64,000 nt of DNA from Aquisalimonas sp. 2447. GTDB taxonomy: Bacteria > Pseudomonadota > Gammaproteobacteria > Nitrococcales > Aquisalimonadaceae. Location of the stretch: NCBI RefSeq assembly GCF_012044895.1, contig NZ_CP050695.1, positions 3,378,501 to 3,442,500 of the forward strand. The letters run 5' to 3'. Position 1 is the stretch's first letter. The number at the start of each line of letters is the position of its first letter. Positions 8,540 to 16,880 of this stretch are shown here, piece after piece. A model generated the notes under the pieces. It worked only from the letters and a program-made list of their open reading frames with translations, had not been told where the DNA came from and did no database searches. Both the position numbers and the translations under genes were made by a program.

Positions 8540-9208
8540 GGAGCTCTTTCGCAGGTGCTTCTACATCGTCACCAACCTGCCCGCCTCGACCCACAGCGGC
8601 GAGCAGGTACTGGCGCTGTACCGCCGCCGTGGCAAGGCCGAGGGGCACATGGGCGAGCTCAAGGACACCATCGGCACCTCGCTGCCATGCACTTCGCGGG
8701 GCCGCGCCAGCGAGGCGGACGTCTTTGCCCGGGCGCAGGCGCTGCTGTCGCTGCGGCTGCTCGCCTATGAGCTGCTGCACGTGCTGCGCGCCCAGATGGA
8801 AGCGGCCACGGGACAAGGCTGGAGCCTGCGGCGGCTGCGTGAGCGTGTGCTCAAGGCCGCAGCCCATGTGCAGCGCCATGCACGCCGGTTGCACGTCATC
8901 CTGGAGCGCCGCGCCGCCCGACTGTGGCGCCAGCTCCTCGGGCGGCGTCACCGATGGCGACTGGCCGCATGACGACGCACCGAAGCTGCCGACGACAACC
9001 ACAACACCCCACTGGGAATCCCCGGTGACGGGCAGGCTCGTCTGCATCTCGGGAAACGGGCTCTCATAACGGCTCATGTGGCCAATGAGCGGGGTCGGTC
9101 AGGCCACTTCGGCACTACCCTGACCGCTGCGTCCCCCATCAACCTGCCCAGCGGCACCATCTGGCACCGTGTGAGCATGACCTCACGCAGCCTCATGAAT
9201 TACGCGGG

Positions 9209-9213
9209 TGTAC
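9209..9213. repeat. Target-site duplication of IS1380 copy 2, right (TGTAC)
   Basis: TGTAC directly follows the terminal TGAATTACGCGGG and matches 5162-5166. Confidence 0.8.
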
Positions 9214-9241
9214 AGCTGAGCCGCTATAGCGGACAGAGAAT

Positions 9242-11377
9242 CTAGGTTGTACCCGACCAACGAAGAATCGGCCGCCTTGCCTTCTCAGGCAGACAGTCGT
9301 AAAAGCGATAGGCGGCCTTCAGAAGAGAGCTCCGAACGAGATGCAACTGCCGAAATGGCACTGGGTGCCCCCGAAATCGGCCCTTGTAGTACGTCTTCTT
9401 GCCTCCACCAGCCAGTAGATCATACGCGGTAACCGCCGGCTCATGAAAAGCTCCTTCGATTGCGTAGCCCAAGTGAAGCGTCCCCAGTGACAGTTTCGGA
9501 TCGAAAGACTCATCGAACCCCGCCTGGAGATTGTAAACGCGTGCACTGACACGTACGTCATACAAGACCGAGCACAACCTCCTGTTAAACCATAGCTCCG
9601 AGCATCTTGGTTCGGCATCCCCGGGAAGGCACTGCAGGAACAGTCGGTGAAACTCCAGACTAAGCCCTGAAAACGCCGGCTTACCCCATCGGGTGATGTG
9701 GAACGCGTTCAACCGCCCAAGCGCTTCCTCGGAAGATTCGGCGTGCCTCAAAGCAACGTTTCCCTGTTTCTCTAGATAGGTTCGTCGGTTATACGCTTTG
9801 AGCCGGGTATTGCGACCCAGCTCCTTCAGCCAGGCCTGGAACGATCCCGTGGTGTCCAGAACCACGCCCCAGTCCTCCTGACGAACCGAACGCATGGCAT
9901 GACTCGCCTTCTCCACCTGGTCGAGATGACCGGACTCGACATGGTCGCAGACGATGAGAACGTCCCAGTGCAAGGCCTTCAATGCCCGGGCCAGCGCCTC
10001 TCGGACACCATCCTGTTGAGCGCTGTCGATAACGAAATCGCTGTACTCCGTACGCACCGTGGGCGCGATCCGCGGCGCGTTCCCGATTACATGCAGTTCC
10101 GTCGTCGTTCTTCCAAAGGGGCCGCGGCGACGGTATCGATACAGGGGAGCCAGTCCGACCAGGGCGTGACCGCAATAGACGCCCACCAGGCAGGGCTCCA
10201 AGCCCAGAGGTACGTTCCAGGTCCGCCACCAGCTCGACTGCCAGGCCCAGCCCATGAACAGCCGATCCGCATCCGAACGCTCCAGGAGATCGTGCCAGCG
10301 CTCCGGCTCCCCGAGAATCTCGTCTTCCGTAAGCCTGGCCACCTGGAGGGGGGCCTCGCCCTCTGCCCCTTCCCGGGCAACGTGGTCCCGCCCGGCCTGC
10401 AGGAACTCACCATCCGAGTCCCCGGCCATGAGAAACCAACCCGTTGCGGGGTCATCGGTTTGGTCACAGTGGACGAAGAACTGCGCTGCGCGCTTACCCG
10501 GAAAGAAGCCACGGCGTTCCAGCACACGCCCGAGGCCCGGATCACTGGTGACCACCTGCGCCACGCGGCAGAATGGGCACATGTCGAGCCAGGCATCCAC
10601 CACCCGTTCCCGGGCTTCCAGGTCATCCGCACCCGCCACCAGATCAACCAGACGCGTCGTCTCCTGATCTTCACGGTAAACCGCCAACCCCCGCAGGGCA
10701 CCTGCCTCCCTTACCACGAGGAACCGATAGCCATTCGCAGGGCAATCAACATAACGCCAGAGAAGGTAGGCCGCGTCTCGGCAAACGATGTTCGGATAGC
10801 CGTGCTGCACCTTCTGCCAGAGCCCGTCCAGCTCCGAGGCCGGTGGCAGTTGGGTCGTCGCCTCTACTGTCAGCAGACCGCCACGCACTGACCGCCCCCC
10901 CAGCAGGCGCCAGCGCCAGGCATTGACTGTCTGCAACGCCCGCAACGCCTGTTGCCGCCAGGAGTGCGCCCGGCGCACGAACCGGTAGTGGCGCACCTCG
11001 TAACTGGGTTGCCAACCCAACCGGGGCAGCACCCGCTGCGCCGCGGGGCTGACCCCGAAGGTCATCAGCAGATCGTGCCGCCGGTGGAGCTCTTCCTTCA
11101 CACGCCGGCCGACGCCGGCGCCCTGATACGCCGGATGCACGTGGAAGTCGCAACTCCAGCAGGCATCCCTCTCCTCTCCCTGGAAGCGAACCCGCACAGG
11201 CATCACCCCGTTGAACCCGGCCACCCGCTCACCGTCGCTGATCACCACGGGCTCGAACATGTGACCACGCGGGTTGCTCTCGAACTGCCAGCTCCACAAC
11301 AGCTCTCGCGCGCCACGGTTGCCCACCAGGCTCAAGACCTCATCCCGGTGAAAGGCGCTGTACGGCACCGGTTTCAC
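9242..11377 (-). CDS. GNAT / FemAB-like double acyltransferase of EPS locus
   Basis: 711 residues that appear to join two acyltransferase modules. Residues ~1-160 look like a GNAT N-acetyltransferase, with HVHPAYQGAGVGRRVKEEL as the acetyl-CoA loop (V-x-P-x-x-x-G-x-G). Residues ~350-700 resemble the FemAB/CelD-type GNAT-like fold (LVGLAPLYRYRRRGPFG, NTRLKAYNRRTYLEKQG, AFHITRWGKPAFSG, YDLLAGGGKKTYYKGRF). FemAB-like proteins are regular members of exosortase-linked EPS loci, where they are thought to acylate or aminoacylate the polysaccharide; the exact reaction is unknown. The start overlaps the asnB stop by 4 nt (ATGA). No signal peptide, so probably cytoplasmic. It is the last intact gene of the operon before IS1380 copy 2. 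Confidence 0.82.
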   Translation of the reverse strand: MKPVPYSAFHRDEVLSLVGNRGARELLWSWQFESNPRGHMFEPVVISDGERVAGFNGVMPVRVRFQGEERDACWSCDFHVHPAYQGAGVGRRVKEELHRRHDLLMTFGVSPAAQRVLPRLGWQPSYEVRHYRFVRRAHSWRQQALRALQTVNAWRWRLLGGRSVRGGLLTVEATTQLPPASELDGLWQKVQHGYPNIVCRDAAYLLWRYVDCPANGYRFLVVREAGALRGLAVYREDQETTRLVDLVAGADDLEARERVVDAWLDMCPFCRVAQVVTSDPGLGRVLERRGFFPGKRAAQFFVHCDQTDDPATGWFLMAGDSDGEFLQAGRDHVAREGAEGEAPLQVARLTEDEILGEPERWHDLLERSDADRLFMGWAWQSSWWRTWNVPLGLEPCLVGVYCGHALVGLAPLYRYRRRGPFGRTTTELHVIGNAPRIAPTVRTEYSDFVIDSAQQDGVREALARALKALHWDVLIVCDHVESGHLDQVEKASHAMRSVRQEDWGVVLDTTGSFQAWLKELGRNTRLKAYNRRTYLEKQGNVALRHAESSEEALGRLNAFHITRWGKPAFSGLSLEFHRLFLQCLPGDAEPRCSELWFNRRLCSVLYDVRVSARVYNLQAGFDESFDPKLSLGTLHLGYAIEGAFHEPAVTAYDLLAGGGKKTYYKGRFRGHPVPFRQLHLVRSSLLKAAYRFYDCLPEKARRPILRWSGTT

Positions 11378-13329
11378 GAGAAAGCGCCCGACCGCTGTTC
11401 ACCCAGCCAGGCCTGGAAGCTCAGCACGCCCCAGAGCTGGGCACTATAATCGGCGCGTTGGGCCAGGTGATCGGACCACACGCGCCGCACGGTAGGCGCG
11501 TGGAAATAGCCTTCCTGGCGAAGGCGGTTCGGTTCCAGCAATGCCTCGGCCCAATCCCGCAGCTCATGCCGCAACCATCGGGCCACGGGCACGGCAAACC
11601 CCTGCTTTGGCCGGTCTACGAGCTCCCGGGGAACATGCCGATACAGCATTTGGCGCAGCACCTGCTTCCCCACCTTGCCATCCAGGTTCCACTCCACCGG
11701 CAAGGAAAGCGCGAACTCTACCACCCGGTGGTCGAGCATCGGCACGCGCGTCTCCAGGCTCACCGCCATGGCCGCCCGGTCCACCTTGGTGAGGATGTCA
11801 TCCGGCAGATAGCTGTTCATGTCCAGCCACATGAGCTGCTGGGCGGGGGAGAGCTTCGCGATACTGTCAGGCAAAGGCGCCGTCAACGCATACGCCGGCT
11901 CCTCCCCACCAAGCACCACCTGAGCCGGATCCGTCCAGAAGCCGATACGCTGCCGGTAGAACTCCTGGAGGCTCGGGGCATTGCGCACCACCCGTTCCCG
12001 GCGCAGCTTGTCCGCCAGGCCTTGCCTGGAGAGGAGGCGCTGAGGCTTCGTCATTGCCCGCGCAACTGGCCCCGCCAGGGCATCCGGCATGGCCAGGGTG
12101 GCACGCTCGAGACCGGCTCGCAGGCCCGGCCGCTCGTGAAGCTTCTGCCATGCCCTTGCCATTCCCGGGTAGCGATCGTAGCCGGCGAAGAGTTCATCAC
12201 CGCCGTCGCCGGAGAGCGCCACAGTGACGTGCCCCCGCGTCATGCGACTGACGAGGTACGTGGGAATCTGGGAGGAATCGGCGAAGGGCTCGTCGTACAT
12301 GGTGGGTAGATCCGGGATGACATCCAGCGCATCCGCCGGATCCACGTAGAGTTCGGTGTGTTCCGTGCCCAGATGCGCCGCCACGGCGGCTGCATGTTGC
12401 GCCTCGTTGTAACCCTCTTCACGGAATCCGATGCTGAACGTCTTCACGGGCCTGGATGCACGCTGCTGCATCAGTGCAACCACGGCCGACGAATCGATAC
12501 CGCCTGACAGGAAGGCCCCCAGGGGGACATCGGCGACCATCTGCTCCTGGATCACGTCCCCGAGACAACGCTCCAGATCATCCAAGACGGTGTCCTTGTC
12601 CGTGGTCATCGGACCAGAAAACGAATCTGCAAGGGACCAGTACGGGACCGGCTCGATTGGCGCGTCAGGTTGATTGACGTCAACGACCAGGCAGTGGGCG
12701 GGCGGAAGCTTTCGCGTGTCCTGATACACCGTGTACGGCGAAGGGATGTAGTTGTGCCGCAGCAGAAGAGACAGGGCGTTACGGTCCACGGAGGGGGCGT
12801 ACCCCGGAAACGCCCGCAAGGCCTTCAGCTCGGAACCGAACAGGAAGTGGCCGTTCCACCAGCCATAGTAGAGCGGCTTCTCTCCCATCCGGTCACGGGC
12901 GAGCCAAAGCCTGCCCGTCTCGCGATCCCAAACGCCAAAGGCGAACATTCCCTTGAACTGCCCGAGCGCCTGTTCCACGCCATACTGCTCCATGGCGGCG
13001 AGCATGACCTCCGTGTCGGAGTGGCCACGGAAACTGTGACCTGTACCAATCAACTCAGTCCGTAGCGTGCGGAAATTGTAGATCTCGCCGTTGAAGACCA
13101 TCAGGTACCGCCCGGATGCCGACTCCATGGGCTGGGCGCCCAGGGGGCTGATGTCCTGAATCGAAAGGCGGCGATGAACGAGCCCGACCCCATCCGTCTC
13201 ACTGAAATAGAGGTCTCCGGCGTCGGGGCCACGGTGAACGAGACGCTGCCCCATGGAATCGAGGCTACTCCTGGCGTCCGTGGCACGATCACCTGACGCC
13301 CCGAGTATAAAACCAGCGATTCCGCACAT
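11374..13329 (-). CDS. asnB: Asparagine synthase-like amidotransferase (EPS-associated)
   Basis: 651 residues. N-terminal class II glutamine amidotransferase domain with nucleophile Cys2 (MCGIAGFILG), HRGPD (33-36) and NGEIYN. C-terminal ATP-pyrophosphatase domain with the PP-loop SGGIDSS at 275-281 and SGDGGDELFAGYDRY. Such proteins transfer glutamine-derived ammonia to a carboxylate through an adenylated intermediate. In exosortase EPS loci a dedicated paralogue probably amidates a uronic acid in the polysaccharide, rather than making free asparagine. I chose the ATG at 13329 because the frame's upstream extension lacks family similarity, Cys2 must be N-terminal, and CAGGGA precedes it. Confidence 0.88.
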   Translation of the reverse strand: MCGIAGFILGASGDRATDARSSLDSMGQRLVHRGPDAGDLYFSETDGVGLVHRRLSIQDISPLGAQPMESASGRYLMVFNGEIYNFRTLRTELIGTGHSFRGHSDTEVMLAAMEQYGVEQALGQFKGMFAFGVWDRETGRLWLARDRMGEKPLYYGWWNGHFLFGSELKALRAFPGYAPSVDRNALSLLLRHNYIPSPYTVYQDTRKLPPAHCLVVDVNQPDAPIEPVPYWSLADSFSGPMTTDKDTVLDDLERCLGDVIQEQMVADVPLGAFLSGGIDSSAVVALMQQRASRPVKTFSIGFREEGYNEAQHAAAVAAHLGTEHTELYVDPADALDVIPDLPTMYDEPFADSSQIPTYLVSRMTRGHVTVALSGDGGDELFAGYDRYPGMARAWQKLHERPGLRAGLERATLAMPDALAGPVARAMTKPQRLLSRQGLADKLRRERVVRNAPSLQEFYRQRIGFWTDPAQVVLGGEEPAYALTAPLPDSIAKLSPAQQLMWLDMNSYLPDDILTKVDRAAMAVSLETRVPMLDHRVVEFALSLPVEWNLDGKVGKQVLRQMLYRHVPRELVDRPKQGFAVPVARWLRHELRDWAEALLEPNRLRQEGYFHAPTVRRVWSDHLAQRADYSAQLWGVLSFQAWLGEQRSGAFS

Positions 13330-13402
13330 TGATGCATTCCCTGATGTTGAAGACTTCAGACGGGGAGAGGGCCACCTAACAGCGCGCCGCCGAATCCCCC
13401 CA

Positions 13403-14527
13403 TTAGGCGGATTCCTGCCCCGCGACCCGTGAATACAGGCGCCGCAACTCGGTACAAGGCCGCTCCAAGGCGAAGCGCTCGTGGGCTTCCGGCGCGTAGG
13501 CTTGAAACGCCGCCTTGGCGCCATCCCCAACCAGTTCCAGCAGAACGTCGGCCAGCGCCCGATGATCCATTGGTTCGACCAGAGGCGCGGGCGATCCGGC
13601 CAGCACCTCGCGCAATCCAATGCAATTGCCCCCCACGATCGGAACGCCGGCCGACAGCGCTTCCATACCGAGTAGCCCGCAGGCCTCCCAGCGCGACGGC
13701 ATCGCCACCACATCCACGGCAGCCATTGCGGTCTCCGGATGATCCGTGTGGGGATGCTGGATGAATACATCCCCTAGACCGAGCTCCCGCAGGTACTCAT
13801 AGTCTTCACGTATGAACCCGCCCCAGCCGAATGTCACCACGTACGCATTCTCGGGGAGCCGGCCTTCTCGCCGGAGGAGGGCGATGGCATCGACCAGTGT
13901 CCTGAAGCCCTTTTGCCCCATGAACCGCCCGAAGAACCCGATCACCTTCGCATCTTCGGGGAGACCCAGGCGACCTCGAATGTCTTCCGGGACCGCGTCT
14001 CTGAACCGCTCCACGTCAATGCCATGCAGGATTGCCGTGACCTTTCTTCTGGCAACCAGGGGAATGAATTCCTTGAAGTTACGCGCACAATCCTCGGATA
14101 CGGCATGCACACCATCGAGGCGACTGTAGGTAAGGTTCAGCGCCCCCAGCGTCAGTCTCCCTTTCCAACCCCGGAACTGCGCTGACAGAAACACATCGTG
14201 AGCCGTCATCAGGTGGGGCACCTTGCGCAGTCCTTTCCGGCTCAACTCCATGAGCACTCCAGCCCGGAATCCGTGAGAATGGAGAAGATCAGGCTTCTCC
14301 GCACGGATCAGCGCCCGGAGGTCCCGTATACCCTCAACCGCACCCTTCGACAGTGTTCTGACTTCAAACCTCTCAGCCTTCGCCTTGTCGGCAAGGTACC
14401 CTTTCAGACCCTCTCCGGGAGCCGCCAAGACAACATCGATATCGGCAAATGCATCGTTCCCGTACACATAACCGAAGAACGTTGTAATCCCTCCCCCCGG
14501 ACTACAGGCCGCCATGAGAACCTTCAT
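13403..14527 (-). CDS. Glycosyltransferase family 4
   Basis: 374-residue GT-B retaining glycosyltransferase. N-terminal GT4 acceptor domain begins MKVLMAACSPGGGITTFFG; HSHGFRAG lies near residue 85. The C-terminal nucleotide-sugar domain has FFGRFMGQKGFRTLVDA and the E-x7-E motif in PSRWEACGLLGMEALSAGVPIV. It overlaps the preceding Wzy-like gene by 4 nt, so the two are translationally coupled. It likely adds one sugar of the EPS repeat unit at the inner membrane face; donor not predictable. Confidence 0.9.
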   Translation of the reverse strand: MKVLMAACSPGGGITTFFGYVYGNDAFADIDVVLAAPGEGLKGYLADKAKAERFEVRTLSKGAVEGIRDLRALIRAEKPDLLHSHGFRAGVLMELSRKGLRKVPHLMTAHDVFLSAQFRGWKGRLTLGALNLTYSRLDGVHAVSEDCARNFKEFIPLVARRKVTAILHGIDVERFRDAVPEDIRGRLGLPEDAKVIGFFGRFMGQKGFRTLVDAIALLRREGRLPENAYVVTFGWGGFIREDYEYLRELGLGDVFIQHPHTDHPETAMAAVDVVAMPSRWEACGLLGMEALSAGVPIVGGNCIGLREVLAGSPAPLVEPMDHRALADVLLELVGDGAKAAFQAYAPEAHERFALERPCTELRRLYSRVAGQESA

Positions 14528-15888
14528 GCTGTATGCCCGCCTTCCGAAGCACCTTTAGGAGATTGATTATTTTCCAGACTCTCCCACCAACGGTCCAATG
14601 ACCTGGAAAACGCGATACAAATACCTCCGAATAAATACCAATATTCCTGGGAAAGTCCAAAATAATTAATGCTATAAACAGCATACATAACAAAGACTGC
14701 CAGCAACGCCTGGTTGAGTCGATAGTGAAACAACGAGCGCTCAACCTCTTCCTTCGGCAACGCCCGAAACCGCTTCATATTTCGACGCAGCTTGCGATAA
14801 AACTCGAACAGCATCCAGAAAAATATCAAGAACCCAATGATTCCGATTTCGATCAACACTTCCGCGTACAAGTTATGGGCGGCATTGGCCCTCCCGCCCC
14901 ACGCATGAACCTTGGCTTCCTGAGTGGTCCCCAACCCATGCCCCACAACCGGGCGATTGAATCCGAGTCGCAGCTCATTGACCATCCCATCGACTCGGCC
15001 ATCAGCGCTAGCCTGATAAACGTCCCCACCTCCTACCAACGACAGATAGCGGTCACGCTGAAGGTCATCGAGTTGGCCCCACCCCCATACAACTCCCACG
15101 GCAGCAACTACCGCTAAAAAGAGCTTATGCTTGCTCATAAGGAAAACAACCAGGAAGACCACAACGAACGCGATAAATCCACCGCGCGAACCTGTGAGGA
15201 CTAGCGCATAAAGCATCCCTGGAAGCAAGACAAGATAGAGAATCTTAAGAAGTTTACTACCACTCCTCCAAAAGAGGAAATGAGAGAAAGCGAAGCACGT
15301 CGCGATAACAAAGCCGAGTCCGTTCGGGTTAATTACATCAGCGGGAGATCCGGATAGACGCCCGGCAAAATCCCCCTGGCCTATGTACGTCGACCCACCC
15401 ATATATCCGGTTGTCAAATTTAGATAAAGAGGCTCCAGAAAACGGAACAACTGAAGGATCACAAAAATGAAAACGAAAATCTTTAGCCGCCTATCAGTAT
15501 CAACAATCAAGGCCGTAAAGAATAGAAAGCAAAAAGCACGAATAAAATCATCCAAGTGATGACGAAGAACACTCCCAGGCCACTCAACCAAGGGGAAAGA
15601 CAGAAACAGGTAGATAAGAAGTACGACGCCTGCCTTTAATGCAGGATCCTTGAAGTGTTCACGAACCTTGTGCGACTGAAAGAATAGAGCGACGACGAGT
15701 ATAGCGAAAACGACAAGCGTCGGTCGGAATTGCCCGTATAAGCTGTTTCTGGCCGCAAATCTCGCGAAATAATCGACCATGAAGTAACAGTAGACAAAAA
15801 AGATCGCGCTGGGGAGCGTCTTATCTTGGAGAAAACGCTCCGTCGCCTGGCCACCTTTGGCGTTGGCGTTTGCGATCACGCTCATCAC
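14524..15888 (-). CDS. O-antigen ligase / Wzy-type polymerase family membrane protein
   Basis: 454 residues, highly hydrophobic with roughly 10-12 predicted membrane spans (for example FVYCYFMVDYFARF, PTLVVFAILVVALFF, FIAFVVVFLVVFLM). A large periplasmic loop contains NELRLGFNRPVVGHGLGTT followed by NAAHNLYAEVLIEIGIIG, the usual Wzy_C/O-antigen ligase motif region with its conserved His. In EPS loci this fold polymerises undecaprenyl-linked repeat units or ligates the chain. It overlaps both neighbours by 4 nt. The DNA here is clearly more AT-rich than the flanking genes, common for wzy genes. Confidence 0.88.
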   Translation of the reverse strand: MMSVIANANAKGGQATERFLQDKTLPSAIFFVYCYFMVDYFARFAARNSLYGQFRPTLVVFAILVVALFFQSHKVREHFKDPALKAGVVLLIYLFLSFPLVEWPGSVLRHHLDDFIRAFCFLFFTALIVDTDRRLKIFVFIFVILQLFRFLEPLYLNLTTGYMGGSTYIGQGDFAGRLSGSPADVINPNGLGFVIATCFAFSHFLFWRSGSKLLKILYLVLLPGMLYALVLTGSRGGFIAFVVVFLVVFLMSKHKLFLAVVAAVGVVWGWGQLDDLQRDRYLSLVGGGDVYQASADGRVDGMVNELRLGFNRPVVGHGLGTTQEAKVHAWGGRANAAHNLYAEVLIEIGIIGFLIFFWMLFEFYRKLRRNMKRFRALPKEEVERSLFHYRLNQALLAVFVMYAVYSINYFGLSQEYWYLFGGICIAFSRSLDRWWESLENNQSPKGASEGGHTA

Positions 15889-16874
15889 GCGATACCTCTA
15901 CTCCGAACCCGCCATCCCAGCCACTCGACCCCGGACACGACTTTGCGGAAATGATCCCAGTCGTCCGAGCCCCCATGGCGCTTCAGGTAAAACGGGTCTT
16001 CGTGCCGCGCGCCATCGGCATAAGCCACGACAGCCCCGGTGAAGCCTGCGTTCGCTACCGCGTCGCGTACAGTGGCACCGACGTCATCCGGCTGACCGTT
16101 CGGGTAGCAAAAAGGGCGCTGTTTTGGGCCTAGCTCGGCGCTGAGGCGCTCGAGGCAGTAGGCTGTCTCCCGCGGCAAGCGGGCTTCATCCACCTTCGTC
16201 ATTGATGGATGGGTGTGGGTGTGGCCTCCAACTTCAAGCCCTTCATCCTGCATGTGACGAAGCTGATCCCACGTCACACTTTTGAAGCCATCTGGCGCCT
16301 CGGATGGGAGGGGCACCTGAAGCATATCGGACAATTCCAAGATGGCACGGTGCTTCTGATCATCCGGGATGCTGAGTAGGACGTTGATCAAGGCCGACCA
16401 CGCCTGTTGAAGATCTGTGGCAACGATTGACGCACCGGCCACGTTAAGCGTCTCGGGGAGTTCATCTGCTCTGGACAGGATCCAGGTTACCTGGTCCGGC
16501 CATAGCCACAGCTCTCCATCGATAAATCCGGTCGCAACAAACAGGGTCGCCGGCACCTTGTGGGCTTTTAGCACTGGCCAAGCCACATCGTGGAAATCGG
16601 CATGACCGTCGTCGACAGTAATCACCACCGTGTGCCTGGGAACCGACTCACCTGCGTTGAGCCGAGCGAGCAGATCGCCCAGCGTCACGGGATTGTAGTG
16701 CTTGGCCAAGTGCCGCACTTGGCGTTCGAACTCGCCACGGGAGACACAGCGCTCTTGGGGGTCATGAGAAAACCTGTGATACATCAATATGCGCGGATGC
16801 CTGGCACTGAGTTGGCGGCCGAGTTCATAGAGGCCGAATGGACCGGCAATACGGACGAGAGGGGAAAACGTCAT
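15885..16874 (-). CDS. Polysaccharide deacetylase family protein (CE4)
   Basis: 329 residues with the NodB/CE4 homology fold. The catalytic base/metal motif is TVDDGHADF (86-94, canonical TFDDG), and the His-pair metal motif is GGHTHTHPSM around residue 215. It deacetylates N-acetylated sugars in a polysaccharide or its lipid-linked precursor. No obvious signal peptide, so it may act on cytoplasmic intermediates; known relatives in EPS operons are similar. Only 6 bp separate it from the upstream glycosyltransferase and it overlaps the downstream Wzy gene by 4 nt. Distinct from the second deacetylase at 32869-33765. Confidence 0.88.
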   Translation of the reverse strand: MTFSPLVRIAGPFGLYELGRQLSARHPRILMYHRFSHDPQERCVSRGEFERQVRHLAKHYNPVTLGDLLARLNAGESVPRHTVVITVDDGHADFHDVAWPVLKAHKVPATLFVATGFIDGELWLWPDQVTWILSRADELPETLNVAGASIVATDLQQAWSALINVLLSIPDDQKHRAILELSDMLQVPLPSEAPDGFKSVTWDQLRHMQDEGLEVGGHTHTHPSMTKVDEARLPRETAYCLERLSAELGPKQRPFCYPNGQPDDVGATVRDAVANAGFTGAVVAYADGARHEDPFYLKRHGGSDDWDHFRKVVSGVEWLGWRVRSRGIA

Positions 16875-16880
16875 CGACTG

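Larger units (their letters stand above)
5270..8972 (+). pseudogene. IS1380-family transposase interrupted by IS66
   Basis: Coding parts are 5270-6219 (N-terminal ~316 residues, MGETLSLFEPSFNGSVRVE...) and 8532-8972 (C-terminal part, same sequence as copy 1). The frame is broken only by the IS66 element; excising it with one copy of CACCCGGC restores a 459-codon gene. The start is an ATG preceded by a purine-rich AGAGAGGGGA stretch. The interrupted protein stops a few codons into the IS66 end and should be inactive. Confidence 0.92.
5167..9208 (+). mobile_element. IS1380-family insertion sequence, copy 2, with IS66 nested inside
   Basis: The element begins CCCGGATAATTCACCAG and ends TGAATTACGCGGG; the imperfect terminal repeats match at 11 of 13 positions. 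Removing the nested IS66 and one copy of its 8-bp duplication leaves 1719 bp, a normal IS1380 size. TGTAC duplications flank it. It lies between the FemAB/GNAT gene (stop at 9242) and the GT2 gene (start 5142), both minus strand, and so splits what was probably one operon. Confidence 0.92.

Noticed and set aside
13330-13770. N-terminal extension of the AsnB-like frame
   Set aside because: Amidotransferases need Cys2 exposed at the N-terminus; the extension overlaps the upstream glycosyltransferase gene and lacks homology-like features.
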